Source: Methylocystis echinoides
GTDB lineage: Bacteria > Pseudomonadota > Alphaproteobacteria > Rhizobiales > Beijerinckiaceae
Direction of reading: 5' to 3'
Assembly (NCBI RefSeq): GCF_040687965.1
Contig: NZ_CP156085.1
Span: 1-64,000, forward strand
Length of the DNA: 64,000 bases
This document shows positions 36,096 to 44,457 of the stretch, in pieces. Under the pieces are notes generated by a model, which searched no databases, was not told the origin of the DNA, and was given only the letters and a program-made list of their open reading frames with translations. Every line of letters begins with the position of its first letter. Position 1 is the stretch's first letter. The position numbers and the translations under genes were made by a program.

Positions 36096-36171
36096 ATGTC
36101 GCGTGGCAGGGATCGATCCCCGACACGCTCCTTTCCTTGAGCCACGCCATGCGGCGCGGGTGATTGCAGCC

Positions 36172-36535
36172 CTAGTCCTTCAAGAAAGCGGTACGCATTG
36201 CGGCATTGAGGCAGCTCTGTACGGCGAGATTGGCCTGACTGACGCGTCTTCGCATCGCCTCCAATCGGTTGCACGCATCAGCGAACCTCTCTTGTACGGA
36301 GATACCAGCAGGGATCGGAATTTCAATTTCTCCCAGCTGCTGATGGTAGAGCCGAAAACGAACAGACCCCTTGGTTTTTGATTAATAGCGTGTTTGCCCG
36401 CTTCGCTCTGGAGATACTGATAGACGTAGTCCGGGCTAAGCGTGTCCTTGCAATAGATGACAACATAATCTGGGCTCGTTATCTCCCCGATCATCTTTCT
36501 TGGTAAAACCGATCGATTGTAGACTCCCGCTCGCC
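36172..36535 (-). pseudogene. Type I restriction specificity subunit (hsdS) C-terminal relic
   Basis: The reverse strand encodes VYNRSVLPRKMIGEITSPDY, then YVYQYLQSEAGKHAINQ in one frame, and from about 36380 on continues in another frame with QQLGEIEIPIPAGIS, RFADACNRLEAMRRRVSQA and a stop. This is the second target-recognition domain end and the distal conserved helix of HsdS. No hsdM or hsdR is present, and the N-terminal half is missing. Confidence 0.72.
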
Positions 36536-36559
36536 GAGCTGCTGTGTGGCGGATGGAAA

Positions 36560-36575
36560 GTTGACGGCCGTCAAA
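36560..36575. promoter_or_regulatory. parS-like site upstream of repA
   Basis: GTTGACGGCCGTCAAA matches the repABC centromere consensus GTTNNCNGCNGNNAAC at all positions but the last. RepB is expected to bind it for segregation. Confidence 0.75.
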
Positions 36576-36767
36576 GCGGCTGTAGAACGATTTGAATCAA
36601 TGAATTAAGGGTTCTTGCCGATTTGGCACCGGCTGAGGGACCCGTCAGGCCACGTTAATCTCTTGTTAACTCTATAATTCTTGCCAGCACAAACGAATCG
36701 GACATAATGGCGCTAAATCTGCGATCAGGTTCGTTCTGGCGCTATTTTCTAATCGGGCGAAAAGCAG

Positions 36768-37952
36768 ATGTTGCTTCCGGCATTCGAATTCGATGACAAG
36801 ATACTCGCTCAGGGCGCGGAAATATCCAGGAAGCTCGATCAACTTCGCCTGGAAAAGTTTCCTCCGAATGCGAAGAAGACTCTTCGGCATTTTTCGATGG
36901 CCGAGGTCGCGCATTATCTTGGCGTAAGCCCCAATAATCTAAAGCGGCTACACCTGGAAAAAAAGGGCCCGGAGCCCACGATCGCTGCCGGCGGACGCAG
37001 GATCTATTCAGCCGAGCAGATGATCGAGCTACGGCAATATCTGGACAAAAATGGCCGATCGGACGCCAAGAAATACGTCCCGCGCCGTAAATCTGGCGAG
37101 AAGCTGCAGGTTATTGCGATCGTGAATTTCAAAGGCGGGTCCGGCAAGACAACGACTGCCGCACACCTTGCTCAGCACCTCGCATTGACCGGGCATCGGA
37201 CCCTTGCCATCGACCTCGATCCGCAAGCGTCTCTTTCCGCTTTGCACGGCTTCCAGCCGGAAATAGACCGCAACCCTTCACTGTTCGATGCCATTCGTTA
37301 TGACGACGAAAGAAAGCCAATACGGAACGTCATCGCGGCCACCAATTTTCCATATCTGGATATCATTCCCGCTAACCTCGAGCTGCAGGAGTATGAATAT
37401 GCCACGCCGCTCGCGATGCAAGGTTCAGCGGAAGGGAAGAGGTTCTTCGCCCGGCTGGGTAAAGCGCTCGCCGATGTCGACGAACTCTACGACGTCATTA
37501 TCGTAGATTGCCCACCACAACTCGGATACCTGACGCTGACAGCGCTCGCAGCAGCTACCTCAGTACTGATTACAGTCCATCCGCAAATGCTGGACCTGAT
37601 GTCGATGAGTCAGTTCCTGCTCATGCTCGGCAACATCACGAAGACTATTAAGAACGTGGGTGCCCATGTGCAAATGGATTGGCTTAGGTATCTGATCACG
37701 CGCTACGAGCCCACAGATATCCCGCAGGCCCAGATGCTTGGGTTCATGCAGTCCATGTTGGCAGAAGAAATTTTGAAAAGTCCAATGCTTAAGTCAACTG
37801 CGATATCCGACGCGGGCCTCACAAAGCAGACATTGTATGAGGTCGAGAGGGCAAATTTTAATCGCGAAACTTATGATCGCGCGATCGAGTGCATGGATGC
37901 TGTTAACTTCGAGATTCAGGGCCTCATCCATCAAGCATGGGGGCGCCTATGA
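36768..37952 (+). CDS. repA: RepA, ParA-type partition ATPase of repABC
   Basis: This 394-residue RepA is the segregation ATPase and autorepressor of the repABC operon. The N-terminal winged-helix-like segment (MAEVAHYLGVSPNNLKRLH, about residues 45-63) binds DNA. The ATPase core has deviant Walker A NFKGGSGKTTTA (about 123-134), LAIDLDPQAS (about 147-156) and Walker B DVIIVDCPPQLGY (about 242-254). Length and order match RepABC operons. The parS-like site lies 190 bases upstream. Confidence 0.95.
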   Translation: MLLPAFEFDDKILAQGAEISRKLDQLRLEKFPPNAKKTLRHFSMAEVAHYLGVSPNNLKRLHLEKKGPEPTIAAGGRRIYSAEQMIELRQYLDKNGRSDAKKYVPRRKSGEKLQVIAIVNFKGGSGKTTTAAHLAQHLALTGHRTLAIDLDPQASLSALHGFQPEIDRNPSLFDAIRYDDERKPIRNVIAATNFPYLDIIPANLELQEYEYATPLAMQGSAEGKRFFARLGKALADVDELYDVIIVDCPPQLGYLTLTALAAATSVLITVHPQMLDLMSMSQFLLMLGNITKTIKNVGAHVQMDWLRYLITRYEPTDIPQAQMLGFMQSMLAEEILKSPMLKSTAISDAGLTKQTLYEVERANFNRETYDRAIECMDAVNFEIQGLIHQAWGRL

Positions 37953-37953
37953 T

Positions 37954-37969
37954 GTTGACGGCCGTAAAA
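37954..37969. promoter_or_regulatory. parS-like site between repA and repB
   Basis: GTTGACGGCCGTAAAA begins two bases after the repA stop and matches the repABC parS consensus except at its last position. Its core GTTGACGGCCGT is identical to the site at 36560. Confidence 0.75.
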
Positions 37970-38023
37970 ACTGCAAAAACACGTCTTCTTTTCAGTCAAT
38001 TAGATCAATGAGGAGGATGAACG

Positions 38024-39016
38024 GTGGCTCGTAAAAACCCATTCGCCAGCCTCATGGCTCACGACAGTCCCGAGGAAAAGGCCCCCGCGCTCGATTACAC
38101 CTTGAAAGGCGCGTCGCGCTCGATCCTAAGCTCCATTGATGAACTGGCCGCCAAAGCCGACAAACTCATGGAAGGAGAGACGATCGTCGAACTCGATCCG
38201 GAGCTTGTCGAGGTTTCATTCGTAAAAGATAGACTTGACGGCGACGATCAGGAATTCAACGAACTAGTGGAGGCGATCCGCGATCGAGGACAGGACTCTC
38301 CAATCTTAGTGCGCCCACATCCCGCCAAGATGGGCCGTTACATGATCGTGTTCGGCCACAGACGCGCCCGTGTGGCGAAGCTCCTCGGTCGGAAAGTACG
38401 TGCGGTCGTCAAAGAACTGAAGGACCGCGAACACGTTGTTGCTCAGGGCCAAGAAAACTCGGCCCGAGCCAATCTTTCCTTCATCGAAAAATCGCTCTTT
38501 GCTTCAAAGCTTTCCCGGCTTCGCTACGACGAAGATAACTCGACAATCCTTGCGGCTCTCTCGATTGACCGGGCGACACTTTCCAAGATGCTGTCCGTGG
38601 CGAGTTTGCCAGAGGAAATTCTCCGAGCGATCGGGCCGGCAAAAGGCGTGGGCCGAGATCGGTGGTATGAGCTTAAACTTTTACTCGAAAAGCCAGGTAA
38701 CCATGATGTTGCGCGGAAGGTGATCGAGGAAGGCGGCGTATCGGACCTCTCCAGCGACGAGCGATTCAACGCAATCATAACTTGTCTCAAAAGTGCGAAG
38801 TCCGCGGGCCGTCCTCGTGCGAGTCAAAAGCAGAACTGGGCCTCGGAAGATGGGGCTCTGTCTGCTGAAATGTTAGCCGAAGGCAAGCGATACACCGTAT
38901 CGCTTAAGGCAAGAGGTTCTGACGCAAAAGCGTTTGGAGAATACCTGTCTGAACACTTGGCCGATTTGTATCGAGCGTTCAAACAGGGGAAATCTGTTAT
39001 CGAGCGTGGAGATTAA
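38024..39016 (+). CDS. repB: RepB, ParB-type centromere-binding protein of repABC
   Basis: This 330-residue protein binds parS sites and works with RepA. The N-terminus carries the RepB-specific NPFASLMAH segment. The ParB/Srx-like domain (about residues 65-155) has SPILVRPHPAKMGRYMIVFG, HRRARVAKLLGRKVRAVV and QGQENSARANLSF. The helix-turn-helix (about 165-195) includes LAALSIDRATLSKMLSVA. Length is normal for RepB. Confidence 0.95.
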   Translation: MARKNPFASLMAHDSPEEKAPALDYTLKGASRSILSSIDELAAKADKLMEGETIVELDPELVEVSFVKDRLDGDDQEFNELVEAIRDRGQDSPILVRPHPAKMGRYMIVFGHRRARVAKLLGRKVRAVVKELKDREHVVAQGQENSARANLSFIEKSLFASKLSRLRYDEDNSTILAALSIDRATLSKMLSVASLPEEILRAIGPAKGVGRDRWYELKLLLEKPGNHDVARKVIEEGGVSDLSSDERFNAIITCLKSAKSAGRPRASQKQNWASEDGALSAEMLAEGKRYTVSLKARGSDAKAFGEYLSEHLADLYRAFKQGKSVIERGD

Positions 39017-39026
39017 AACGCAAAAG

Positions 39027-39077
39027 AAAAAGGCCCCCGAAACGTCACCGTCCCGGAAGCCCTTCTCGTATCTAAGC
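39027..39077 (-). ncRNA. Antisense RNA (incA/ctRNA) of repABC
   Basis: The repB-repC gap carries a minus-strand promoter, TTGACA (39107-39112) and GAATCT (39084-39089) with a 17-base spacer. A terminator follows: stem GGCTTCCG (39054-39061) with CGGGGGCC (39032-39039), then T5. This gives an RNA of about 50 bases starting near 39077. Such counter-transcribed RNAs lower RepC production and set incompatibility. The 5' end is predicted, not measured. Confidence 0.85.
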
Positions 39078-39142
39078 AATCCGAGATTCTCACTTCCGCG
39101 AATCACTGTCAAGAGTCGGCGCCGTTTCGGCGAGCAGATTTC

Positions 39143-39167
39143 TTTTGCCTAAGCGAGGCAAAAGGTC
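39143..39167 (+). promoter_or_regulatory. Hairpin hiding the repC ribosome-binding site
   Basis: TTTTGCCT (39143-39150) pairs perfectly with AGGCAAAA (39156-39163) across an AAGCG loop. The AAAAGG ribosome-binding site of repC begins in the right arm. In repABC plasmids the antisense RNA favours this closed form, which reduces RepC translation. Confidence 0.75.
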
Positions 39168-40502
39168 ATGCAAAGACAAGCAACGACGCCCTTTGGGCGG
39201 CGATCGCTGTCGCTCGCCATGGTGGCGAGCCAGGCGGCGACAAAAGAATTCGCGTCGCGCCCTAACGCGTCAGAAACCATCGTCCATAAATGGCGGCTGT
39301 TTAGGGCTCTGACGGAGGCGAAAACTCCGCTTGGCGTCACCGACCGCGCTTTGTCGGTTTTGCACGCGTTGCTGAGCTTTCATCAGGAGACGGCGCTGAC
39401 GCTCCCCGAGAAGGGCGCAAACGGCTCGGAAAGCGAGGTGGTACCGGGGATCGTTGTCTTCCCGTCGAACAAGGAGCTGTCGATTCGCGCCCACGGCATG
39501 GCGCCGGCGACGCTGCGCCGGCATATCGCGATGTTGGTCGACGCGGGCCTGATCATCCGCCGAGACTCACCAAACGGCAAACGCTTCGCGCGAAGAGGGC
39601 AGGGAGGGGAAATCGGCGAGGCCTTCGGCTTTGACCTAACGCCCCTCATCGCGCGCGCGACCGAAATCGAAAATCTCGCCGAAGAGGTGCGCGCCGAAAA
39701 CCGCGCGATGGCCTTGTTGCGTGAGAGGATCACCCTGGCGCGGCGCGATATCGCCAAGATGATCGAGACGGGGATGGAAGAGGGCGTGCCCGGGGACTGG
39801 GAGGCGCGTCACAGCGCCTATTTGGCGCTAGCCGGCTGCCAGTCGCGCAGGATGACACGGACCGATTTGGAGGCTTTGGCGGGTGAACTCGCTGCGTTTG
39901 CGGGCGAAATCAACAGTGCGTTGGAAAACCACGTTAAACGCGAAAATAAGAGCGCCAATGAGTCTCAGACTGAGCGGCACATACAGAATCAAACCACAAA
40001 CATTTCTGATCTTGAACCTAGCCTTCGAGAAGGCAGGGCCGAACCGTTGGGGCCAATCGGCGACGAAGCAGAGGCGGATGGGGCACAGGCTTCGGAACCC
40101 GAGAAACAGGAAACCGAGCCCCGTGTCCGTCCCACGCCAACCCCCAGAACCTATCCACTGGGGATGGTGCTGCAAGCTTGTCCGGATATCGTCGATTACG
40201 CCAAGGGTGGCGACATTTCATCATGGCGCGATCTCGCTTCCGCCGCCGGGACCGTGCGCTCTGCGCTGGGCGTCTCGCCCGACGCCTGGGCGCAGGCCTT
40301 GGACGCAATGGGCGAGCATGACGCCGCGATTGTCATCGCCGCCATCCTTCAGCGGGGCGAGGAGATCAGGTCCGCTGGCGGCTATCTGCGCGTTCTGACC
40401 GCCAAGGCGCGGGCAGGGGAGTTTTCACTTGGGCCGGTATTGATGGCGCTGTTGCGCGGCAAGGCCGCAAAAGGGGCGCGCGAGCGGAAGAGGGTAGGGT
40501 GA
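39168..40502 (+). CDS. repC: RepC replication initiator
   Basis: This 444-residue initiator is specific to repABC plasmids and binds the origin inside its own gene. The N-terminal domain contains KWRLFRALTEAKTPLGVTDR and IVVFPSNKELSIRAHGMAPA, then TLRRHIAMLVDAGLIIRRDS, a winged-helix pattern. The C-terminal domain (from about residue 320) contains YPLGMVLQACPDIVDYAKGG. An AT-rich stretch around 39940-40015 inside the gene is the likely oriV. The start follows the regulated AAAAGG site. Confidence 0.95.
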   Translation: MQRQATTPFGRRSLSLAMVASQAATKEFASRPNASETIVHKWRLFRALTEAKTPLGVTDRALSVLHALLSFHQETALTLPEKGANGSESEVVPGIVVFPSNKELSIRAHGMAPATLRRHIAMLVDAGLIIRRDSPNGKRFARRGQGGEIGEAFGFDLTPLIARATEIENLAEEVRAENRAMALLRERITLARRDIAKMIETGMEEGVPGDWEARHSAYLALAGCQSRRMTRTDLEALAGELAAFAGEINSALENHVKRENKSANESQTERHIQNQTTNISDLEPSLREGRAEPLGPIGDEAEADGAQASEPEKQETEPRVRPTPTPRTYPLGMVLQACPDIVDYAKGGDISSWRDLASAAGTVRSALGVSPDAWAQALDAMGEHDAAIVIAAILQRGEEIRSAGGYLRVLTAKARAGEFSLGPVLMALLRGKAAKGARERKRVG

Positions 40503-40546
40503 TGACGGGAGCGTTGCGGCCACAAGCCGGGCCTTGAACTACCTTA

Positions 40547-40842
40547 ATGGTGGCATCTAAGCTTATTGAAAAGCGGCGGCCAACCTATGATCTCGATGCC
40601 ATCAAGCAGGCGATCGGGTCGGTTGATCGGCTGGCCATCACGACGTCGGCGCTACGCGACGCTTCCGCATTGGGGTTCGATCGCGGAGCAATCGTCGAGA
40701 CGATCCATAGCGTCGACCGGCAAATGTTCATCAAGTCGATGACGACCTTTGCCGACCATCGGCTGTGGCAGGACGTCTATCACGCGCCGATGCGGCGGAT
40801 GTGCTGACCGAGTTCACGGTCGTCTCGTTCAAGGAAAAGTGA
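40547..40842 (+). pseudogene. mqsR: MqsR-type toxin, C-terminus frameshifted
   Basis: The frame starts MVASKLIEKRRPTYDLDAI and contains the MqsR motifs AIVETIHSVDRQMFIKSMTT and HRLWQDVYHAP. It then stops early at 40807. In another frame the remainder reads DAADVLTEFTVVSFKEK and ends at 40842, directly before mqsA. One lost base near 40788 explains this. MqsR is an RNase that cuts mRNA; with the frameshift the C-terminal strand would be replaced by MRRMC. Confidence 0.8.
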
Positions 40843-41265
40843 GTGATGGCCACGAAACACGAGCCGCTTCCCGCGACGATGATTTCTCCTGAAACCGGAG
40901 AGACGCTGGCGCGCGGCGTGCGTCCGTTTACGGTCGCCTATAAGGGCGAGAGCGTCGTCGTCGATCTGCCCGGTTATTATCCCGCGGGCGAAGGCGACGG
41001 CGTCCACATCGGCAAGGACATGGCCATCGTCGACCAGGCGCTACGCGGTCTCAAGGAGAAGGCGGACGGCGTGCCGTCGCCAGAAACGATCCGCCGCCTG
41101 CGTGCTAAGCTTCAGCTATCGCAGCGCGAGGCGGGGGCTCTGTTCAAGGTCGGCGAAAACGCGTTCGACAAATATGAGCGGGGCTTGGTCGAGCCGAGCG
41201 GCCCGACAATTCAGCTGATGGCCTTGCTCGACCGTCATCCCGAGCTGGCGGCGGAGCTGAAATAA
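40843..41265 (+). CDS. mqsA: MqsA-type antitoxin
   Basis: This 140-residue antitoxin has a C-terminal helix-turn-helix (LRAKLQLSQREAGALFKVGE, then AFDKYERGLVEPSGPT, about residues 84-120) matching MqsA. The N-terminal domain lacks the zinc-binding cysteines of the E. coli protein; this cysteine-free form is frequent in alphaproteobacteria. GTG at 40843 follows the toxin stop directly, and ATG at 40846 is an equal choice. It should repress its own operon. Confidence 0.88.
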   Translation: MMATKHEPLPATMISPETGETLARGVRPFTVAYKGESVVVDLPGYYPAGEGDGVHIGKDMAIVDQALRGLKEKADGVPSPETIRRLRAKLQLSQREAGALFKVGENAFDKYERGLVEPSGPTIQLMALLDRHPELAAELK

Positions 41266-41269
41266 TCGC

Positions 41270-42343
41270 TCACAACCCCGCGGCCTTGGTGAGATTGACC
41301 CTGAAGCGGTCGCGTTTGCGCTGATAGCGGCGGGTCATTTCGGGGGCGGCGTGGCCGAGGTGCCTTTGCACATGCCCTTCTTCGATTTGCGCCGAGGAAG
41401 CGAGACCGGCGCGGAGAGAGTGGCCGGAGAAGGCGCGCTTGCGCTCCCCTTCGGGAAGGTCGCCGCGCAGGCCGGCGGCCAGCGCCGTCTTCTGGACGAG
41501 GCGGGCGACATGCTTGTCGGAGAGGCGCCCGGCCGAGACGCCGCCATTCTTGCGAGCGATCGCCCGAAACACCGGACCCCGCGCGATCCTGCCGAGTTCG
41601 AGCCAGGTCTCCAGCATGGCGACGGGGCAGGTGAGGGGGGAGGAGCCGCGGCCGATCTCGACCTCGCGCCAGCCGGTCTTGCCGTTGAGGGTCAGCAGCA
41701 GGCCGCCGCCATTTTCCTGCGCGCCGACAATCTCGATCCAGCCGGCGCCGTCCGCGGTCTGATCCGGCCCGCAGTCGAGGCCGACGATTTCGGAGCGGCG
41801 CAGCCCGCCGGCGAAGCCGATGGCGAGGATAGCCTTGTCGCGCAGGCCGCGCAGGTCGTTGTCGAGGACGGCGAGCATGGCCAGCAGCTCGTCGGCGTAG
41901 ATCGCCGCTTTCTGGGCGGGCGGGCGGCCATGGGCGCGGCGGATGCCGGCAAGCACCGTGGCGATATGGGGATCGCCCGTGTCGAGCGGGAAGCCGAGCT
42001 GGCGATAGCGCCAGCAGATCCCGGAGAGCCGGCGCTCGAGCGAGGAAACAGATAACGGCGGCCGGCCTCCGGCGCCGATGGTTCGAGCGCCGGCAGAGTC
42101 TGCGCCCTCGACGCAAGCCGCGAGATAGAGGCCAACGGTCTGCGGGTCCGGGGGCAGGGGCTCGAGGCCCTGCCGGCGCAGCCAGGAGGCGAACTGCCGC
42201 CAGTCGGCGTCATAAGCCCGCTGCGTGTTCTCGGAGCGGGCGTTGCGGGCGTAGTCGCGGGCCTTTTCCGAGAGCGCCGCGAGATGGGCGGCGGGCTCGG
42301 CGAGCGCCCTGCCGCCGGTCTCGCCCTTGTCGGCTTCCGCCAT
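41270..42343 (-). CDS. Tyrosine site-specific recombinase
   Basis: This 357-residue XerC/D-like recombinase has an N-terminal SAM-like DNA-binding domain (about residues 28-125: ARNARSENTQRAYDADWRQF). The catalytic domain has Arg in FAGGLRRSEIVG (about 178), then SLRAG in GHSLRAGLASS with the HxxR, His in HLGHAAPEMTRRY and the nucleophile Tyr in TRRYQRKRDRF. All catalytic positions are present. A 12-7-12 inverted repeat 113 bases upstream of its start looks like its crossover site, so it may resolve plasmid dimers. Confidence 0.92.
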   Translation of the reverse strand: MAEADKGETGGRALAEPAAHLAALSEKARDYARNARSENTQRAYDADWRQFASWLRRQGLEPLPPDPQTVGLYLAACVEGADSAGARTIGAGGRPPLSVSSLERRLSGICWRYRQLGFPLDTGDPHIATVLAGIRRAHGRPPAQKAAIYADELLAMLAVLDNDLRGLRDKAILAIGFAGGLRRSEIVGLDCGPDQTADGAGWIEIVGAQENGGGLLLTLNGKTGWREVEIGRGSSPLTCPVAMLETWLELGRIARGPVFRAIARKNGGVSAGRLSDKHVARLVQKTALAAGLRGDLPEGERKRAFSGHSLRAGLASSAQIEEGHVQRHLGHAAPEMTRRYQRKRDRFRVNLTKAAGL

Positions 42344-42455
42344 TCTATCCTCGCTTACGCCGCCGCGCGCTCGGGGCTCGAAAAATCCGACGCCTCGGCG
42401 GGCTCTGGGGAGCCCAAATCAGCGCCTTGCGCCCAGCATAGCAGGGGTTTCCCAG

Positions 42456-42486
42456 TATGTCCGATAAGCGCACATTATCGGACATA
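42456..42486. promoter_or_regulatory. Candidate recombinase crossover site (12-7-12)
   Basis: Perfect 12-base arms TATGTCCGATAA (42456-42467) and TTATCGGACATA (42475-42486) flank a seven-base centre GCGCACA. Arms of 11-13 bases with a 6-8 base centre are the normal core site of tyrosine recombinases. It lies between the recombinase gene and DUF1403. It could alternatively be an operator for the divergent genes. Confidence 0.6.
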
Positions 42487-42562
42487 TAAACTACAGGACA
42501 AGCCCGGCGGGTTTCGGCCGAAAGCAACTGACAAAGCGCCGCTATCAGCTAAGATTCGTCCC

Positions 42563-43582
42563 ATGAACTTCGTTGATTCGATATCGACGTCCGCGCCCGC
42601 TTCCGCCACAAAGGGGCCGGCGCGCGCGCGTCGAGCCGAGGCGGTGTCGGCGACACAGGCGCTTGAAATCCAACCGCTTCCGCGCTGGGCGCGGCCGCAG
42701 AGCCCTAACCCCGGCGCGGCGATCTTTGCGGCGGGCGCCGGCCTCGCGCTGTTCGATCAGATCCTGCGCGGCGCCGACGGGGGCGAGCCGGTCTACGCCG
42801 GCTGCCTGCGCCAGCGTCTCGCCCTCAAGGCCGCAGAGTCCTGCGCGACGCTAGCGCGGCTGCGGGAGGATGCGGGCGCGCTTCGCGACGCCGAGCATCT
42901 TCCGGGTGGCGGTGAAACGAGCCCGGCCGGTCGGCTGCATCGCGTCTTCCGCCTTTATGCGCCGCAGGGCGGGCGACTCGATGCGGCGATCTTGCGCGCC
43001 GCTGAGCTTATCGGGCTGAAGGAGGCAATCGACGCCAGCGCACTCGCGGAAGTGGCGACCATGGCGCCCGATCCGGTCACTGCGGCGGCACGGGCCAGCG
43101 CCGCGGCGATGAGACTTTGTGCGCCCGCCACCGACGCCGAACTGTTTGCCTTCCTCGTAGCCGATCTCGTCCTAGCGAACCGTCTCGGCTGGGCGCGGCC
43201 GGTTCCCCTGCTCGCCCTCGCCCTCCTGCATCCGTCGCTGAGGCGCGGGGCAGGGGGCAAGCGGCCTCGGCCTTTGGACGATGACTGGTCCGCGGCCGTC
43301 GCTCTGGCCTATGGGCTCGCGGTCGCCGAGGCCCATGCGCTCGCCGTCGACCTGGCGCGGCGGGCGCAAAAGCTTCGCGCCGCTGCGCCGATGTTGCGCG
43401 CGAAAGGCGCACACCGCGTCGTCGACATGCTGCTTGCCGACGACGCCGTCACGCCCGCCGCCGCCGCGTCCCGCGCCGGCCTGTCGGATCGCGCGGCGCG
43501 CCGTCTCTTCGACCGCCTCGTCGCGCTCGGCGCCGTGCGCGAACTCACCGGGCGTGACACCTTCAGGATCTATGGTCTATGA
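42563..43582 (+). CDS. DUF1403 family protein
   Basis: This 339-residue protein belongs to DUF1403, whose function is unknown. Family features include AAGAGLALFDQILRGADGGE, RQRLALKAAESCATLARLRED and the C-terminal winged-helix-like segment AAASRAGLSDRAARRLFDRL followed by RELTGRDTFRIYGL. It is Ala- and Leu-rich and helical. The ATG at 42563 (MNFVDSISTS) is chosen; the longer frame crosses the recombinase site. The stop overlaps the ScpB start (ATGA), so the two are co-translated. Relic copies occur at 53.36 and 62.95 kb. Confidence 0.87.
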   Translation: MNFVDSISTSAPASATKGPARARRAEAVSATQALEIQPLPRWARPQSPNPGAAIFAAGAGLALFDQILRGADGGEPVYAGCLRQRLALKAAESCATLARLREDAGALRDAEHLPGGGETSPAGRLHRVFRLYAPQGGRLDAAILRAAELIGLKEAIDASALAEVATMAPDPVTAAARASAAAMRLCAPATDAELFAFLVADLVLANRLGWARPVPLLALALLHPSLRRGAGGKRPRPLDDDWSAAVALAYGLAVAEAHALAVDLARRAQKLRAAAPMLRAKGAHRVVDMLLADDAVTPAAAASRAGLSDRAARRLFDRLVALGAVRELTGRDTFRIYGL

Positions 43583-44295
43583 GCCGCGCCGGCGCCGCCC
43601 GCCTCGATCGCGGCCTTCCCGACCGCGATCTTGCCGACCTGCCGGAAGGGATGCGCTGGCGCGAATGGATGCTGCGCGCCGAGGCGGCGATCTTCGCTTC
43701 TGCGAAGCCGGTTCCGAGAGACACGCTCGCCGGACTTGTGGGCGACGCCTGCCGGCTCGACGCGCTCATCGCCGACATCAACGACGAGCTCAAAGCGCGC
43801 CCCTATGAGATCGCCTTCGTCGCGGGGGGATATCAGTTTCGCACGCGCCCCCGCCACGCCGAGACCCTACGCGCGCTCGCCGGCACAAAGGATGCGGGGC
43901 CGCCGTCCTTCACCCGACTCGAAATGCTGGCGCTCTCAGCCATCGCCTATCAGCAGCCAGTCACCCGCGCCGAACTCTCGCGTCTTGCCGGCCACGACAT
44001 CAGCCGCGACATTCTCGGGCGCCTCAAGAGCCTCGGCGTCATCGCCCCCGGCCCCCGCGCCCCTCAGCCCGGCGCGCCGATCGCCTGGGTGACGACGGCG
44101 CGCTTCCTCGAAGTCTTCGCGCTCGGGAGCCTCAACGATCTCGCCGATCTCAACGCGCTCGATGACGCCGGCGCGAGAGAACGGCACGACGATGTCGACG
44201 CAGCGCTCGACGACGCGCTCGGGCTGGTCGCGATAGAAGAGGAGCGCGCGGAGGCGGAAGATAGCGCGCTCGACGAAACGGATGTCGAAGCTTGA
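43579..44295 (+). CDS. scpB: Plasmid ScpB-like condensin subunit
   Basis: This 238-residue protein belongs to the ScpB family, winged-helix partners of the Smc-ScpA condensin. It shows EAAIFASAKPVPRDTLAGLV, FVAGGYQFRTRPRHAETL and the SFTRLEMLALSAIAYQQPVT signature followed by SRLAGHDISRDILGRLKSLG. The C-terminal 50 residues are acidic. No smc or scpA lies in the window; DUF1403, coupled to it by an ATGA overlap, is the likely functional partner. Confidence 0.88.
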   Translation: MSRAGAARLDRGLPDRDLADLPEGMRWREWMLRAEAAIFASAKPVPRDTLAGLVGDACRLDALIADINDELKARPYEIAFVAGGYQFRTRPRHAETLRALAGTKDAGPPSFTRLEMLALSAIAYQQPVTRAELSRLAGHDISRDILGRLKSLGVIAPGPRAPQPGAPIAWVTTARFLEVFALGSLNDLADLNALDDAGARERHDDVDAALDDALGLVAIEEERAEAEDSALDETDVEA

Positions 44296-44457
44296 AGAAA
44301 GCTGGCGCGTCGGGGGGACCGATTGTGGGGCGACTTTGAGACCTCTTGTGTTTTCAGGATTTTTGACGCGGCCTCATTTATCCGCCAAGAGCGGACAACG
44401 GGGCGAAGGAGCCGGAAGTCATCCATTTCGATGCCTTTGGCTCCTCACGATTTATCT

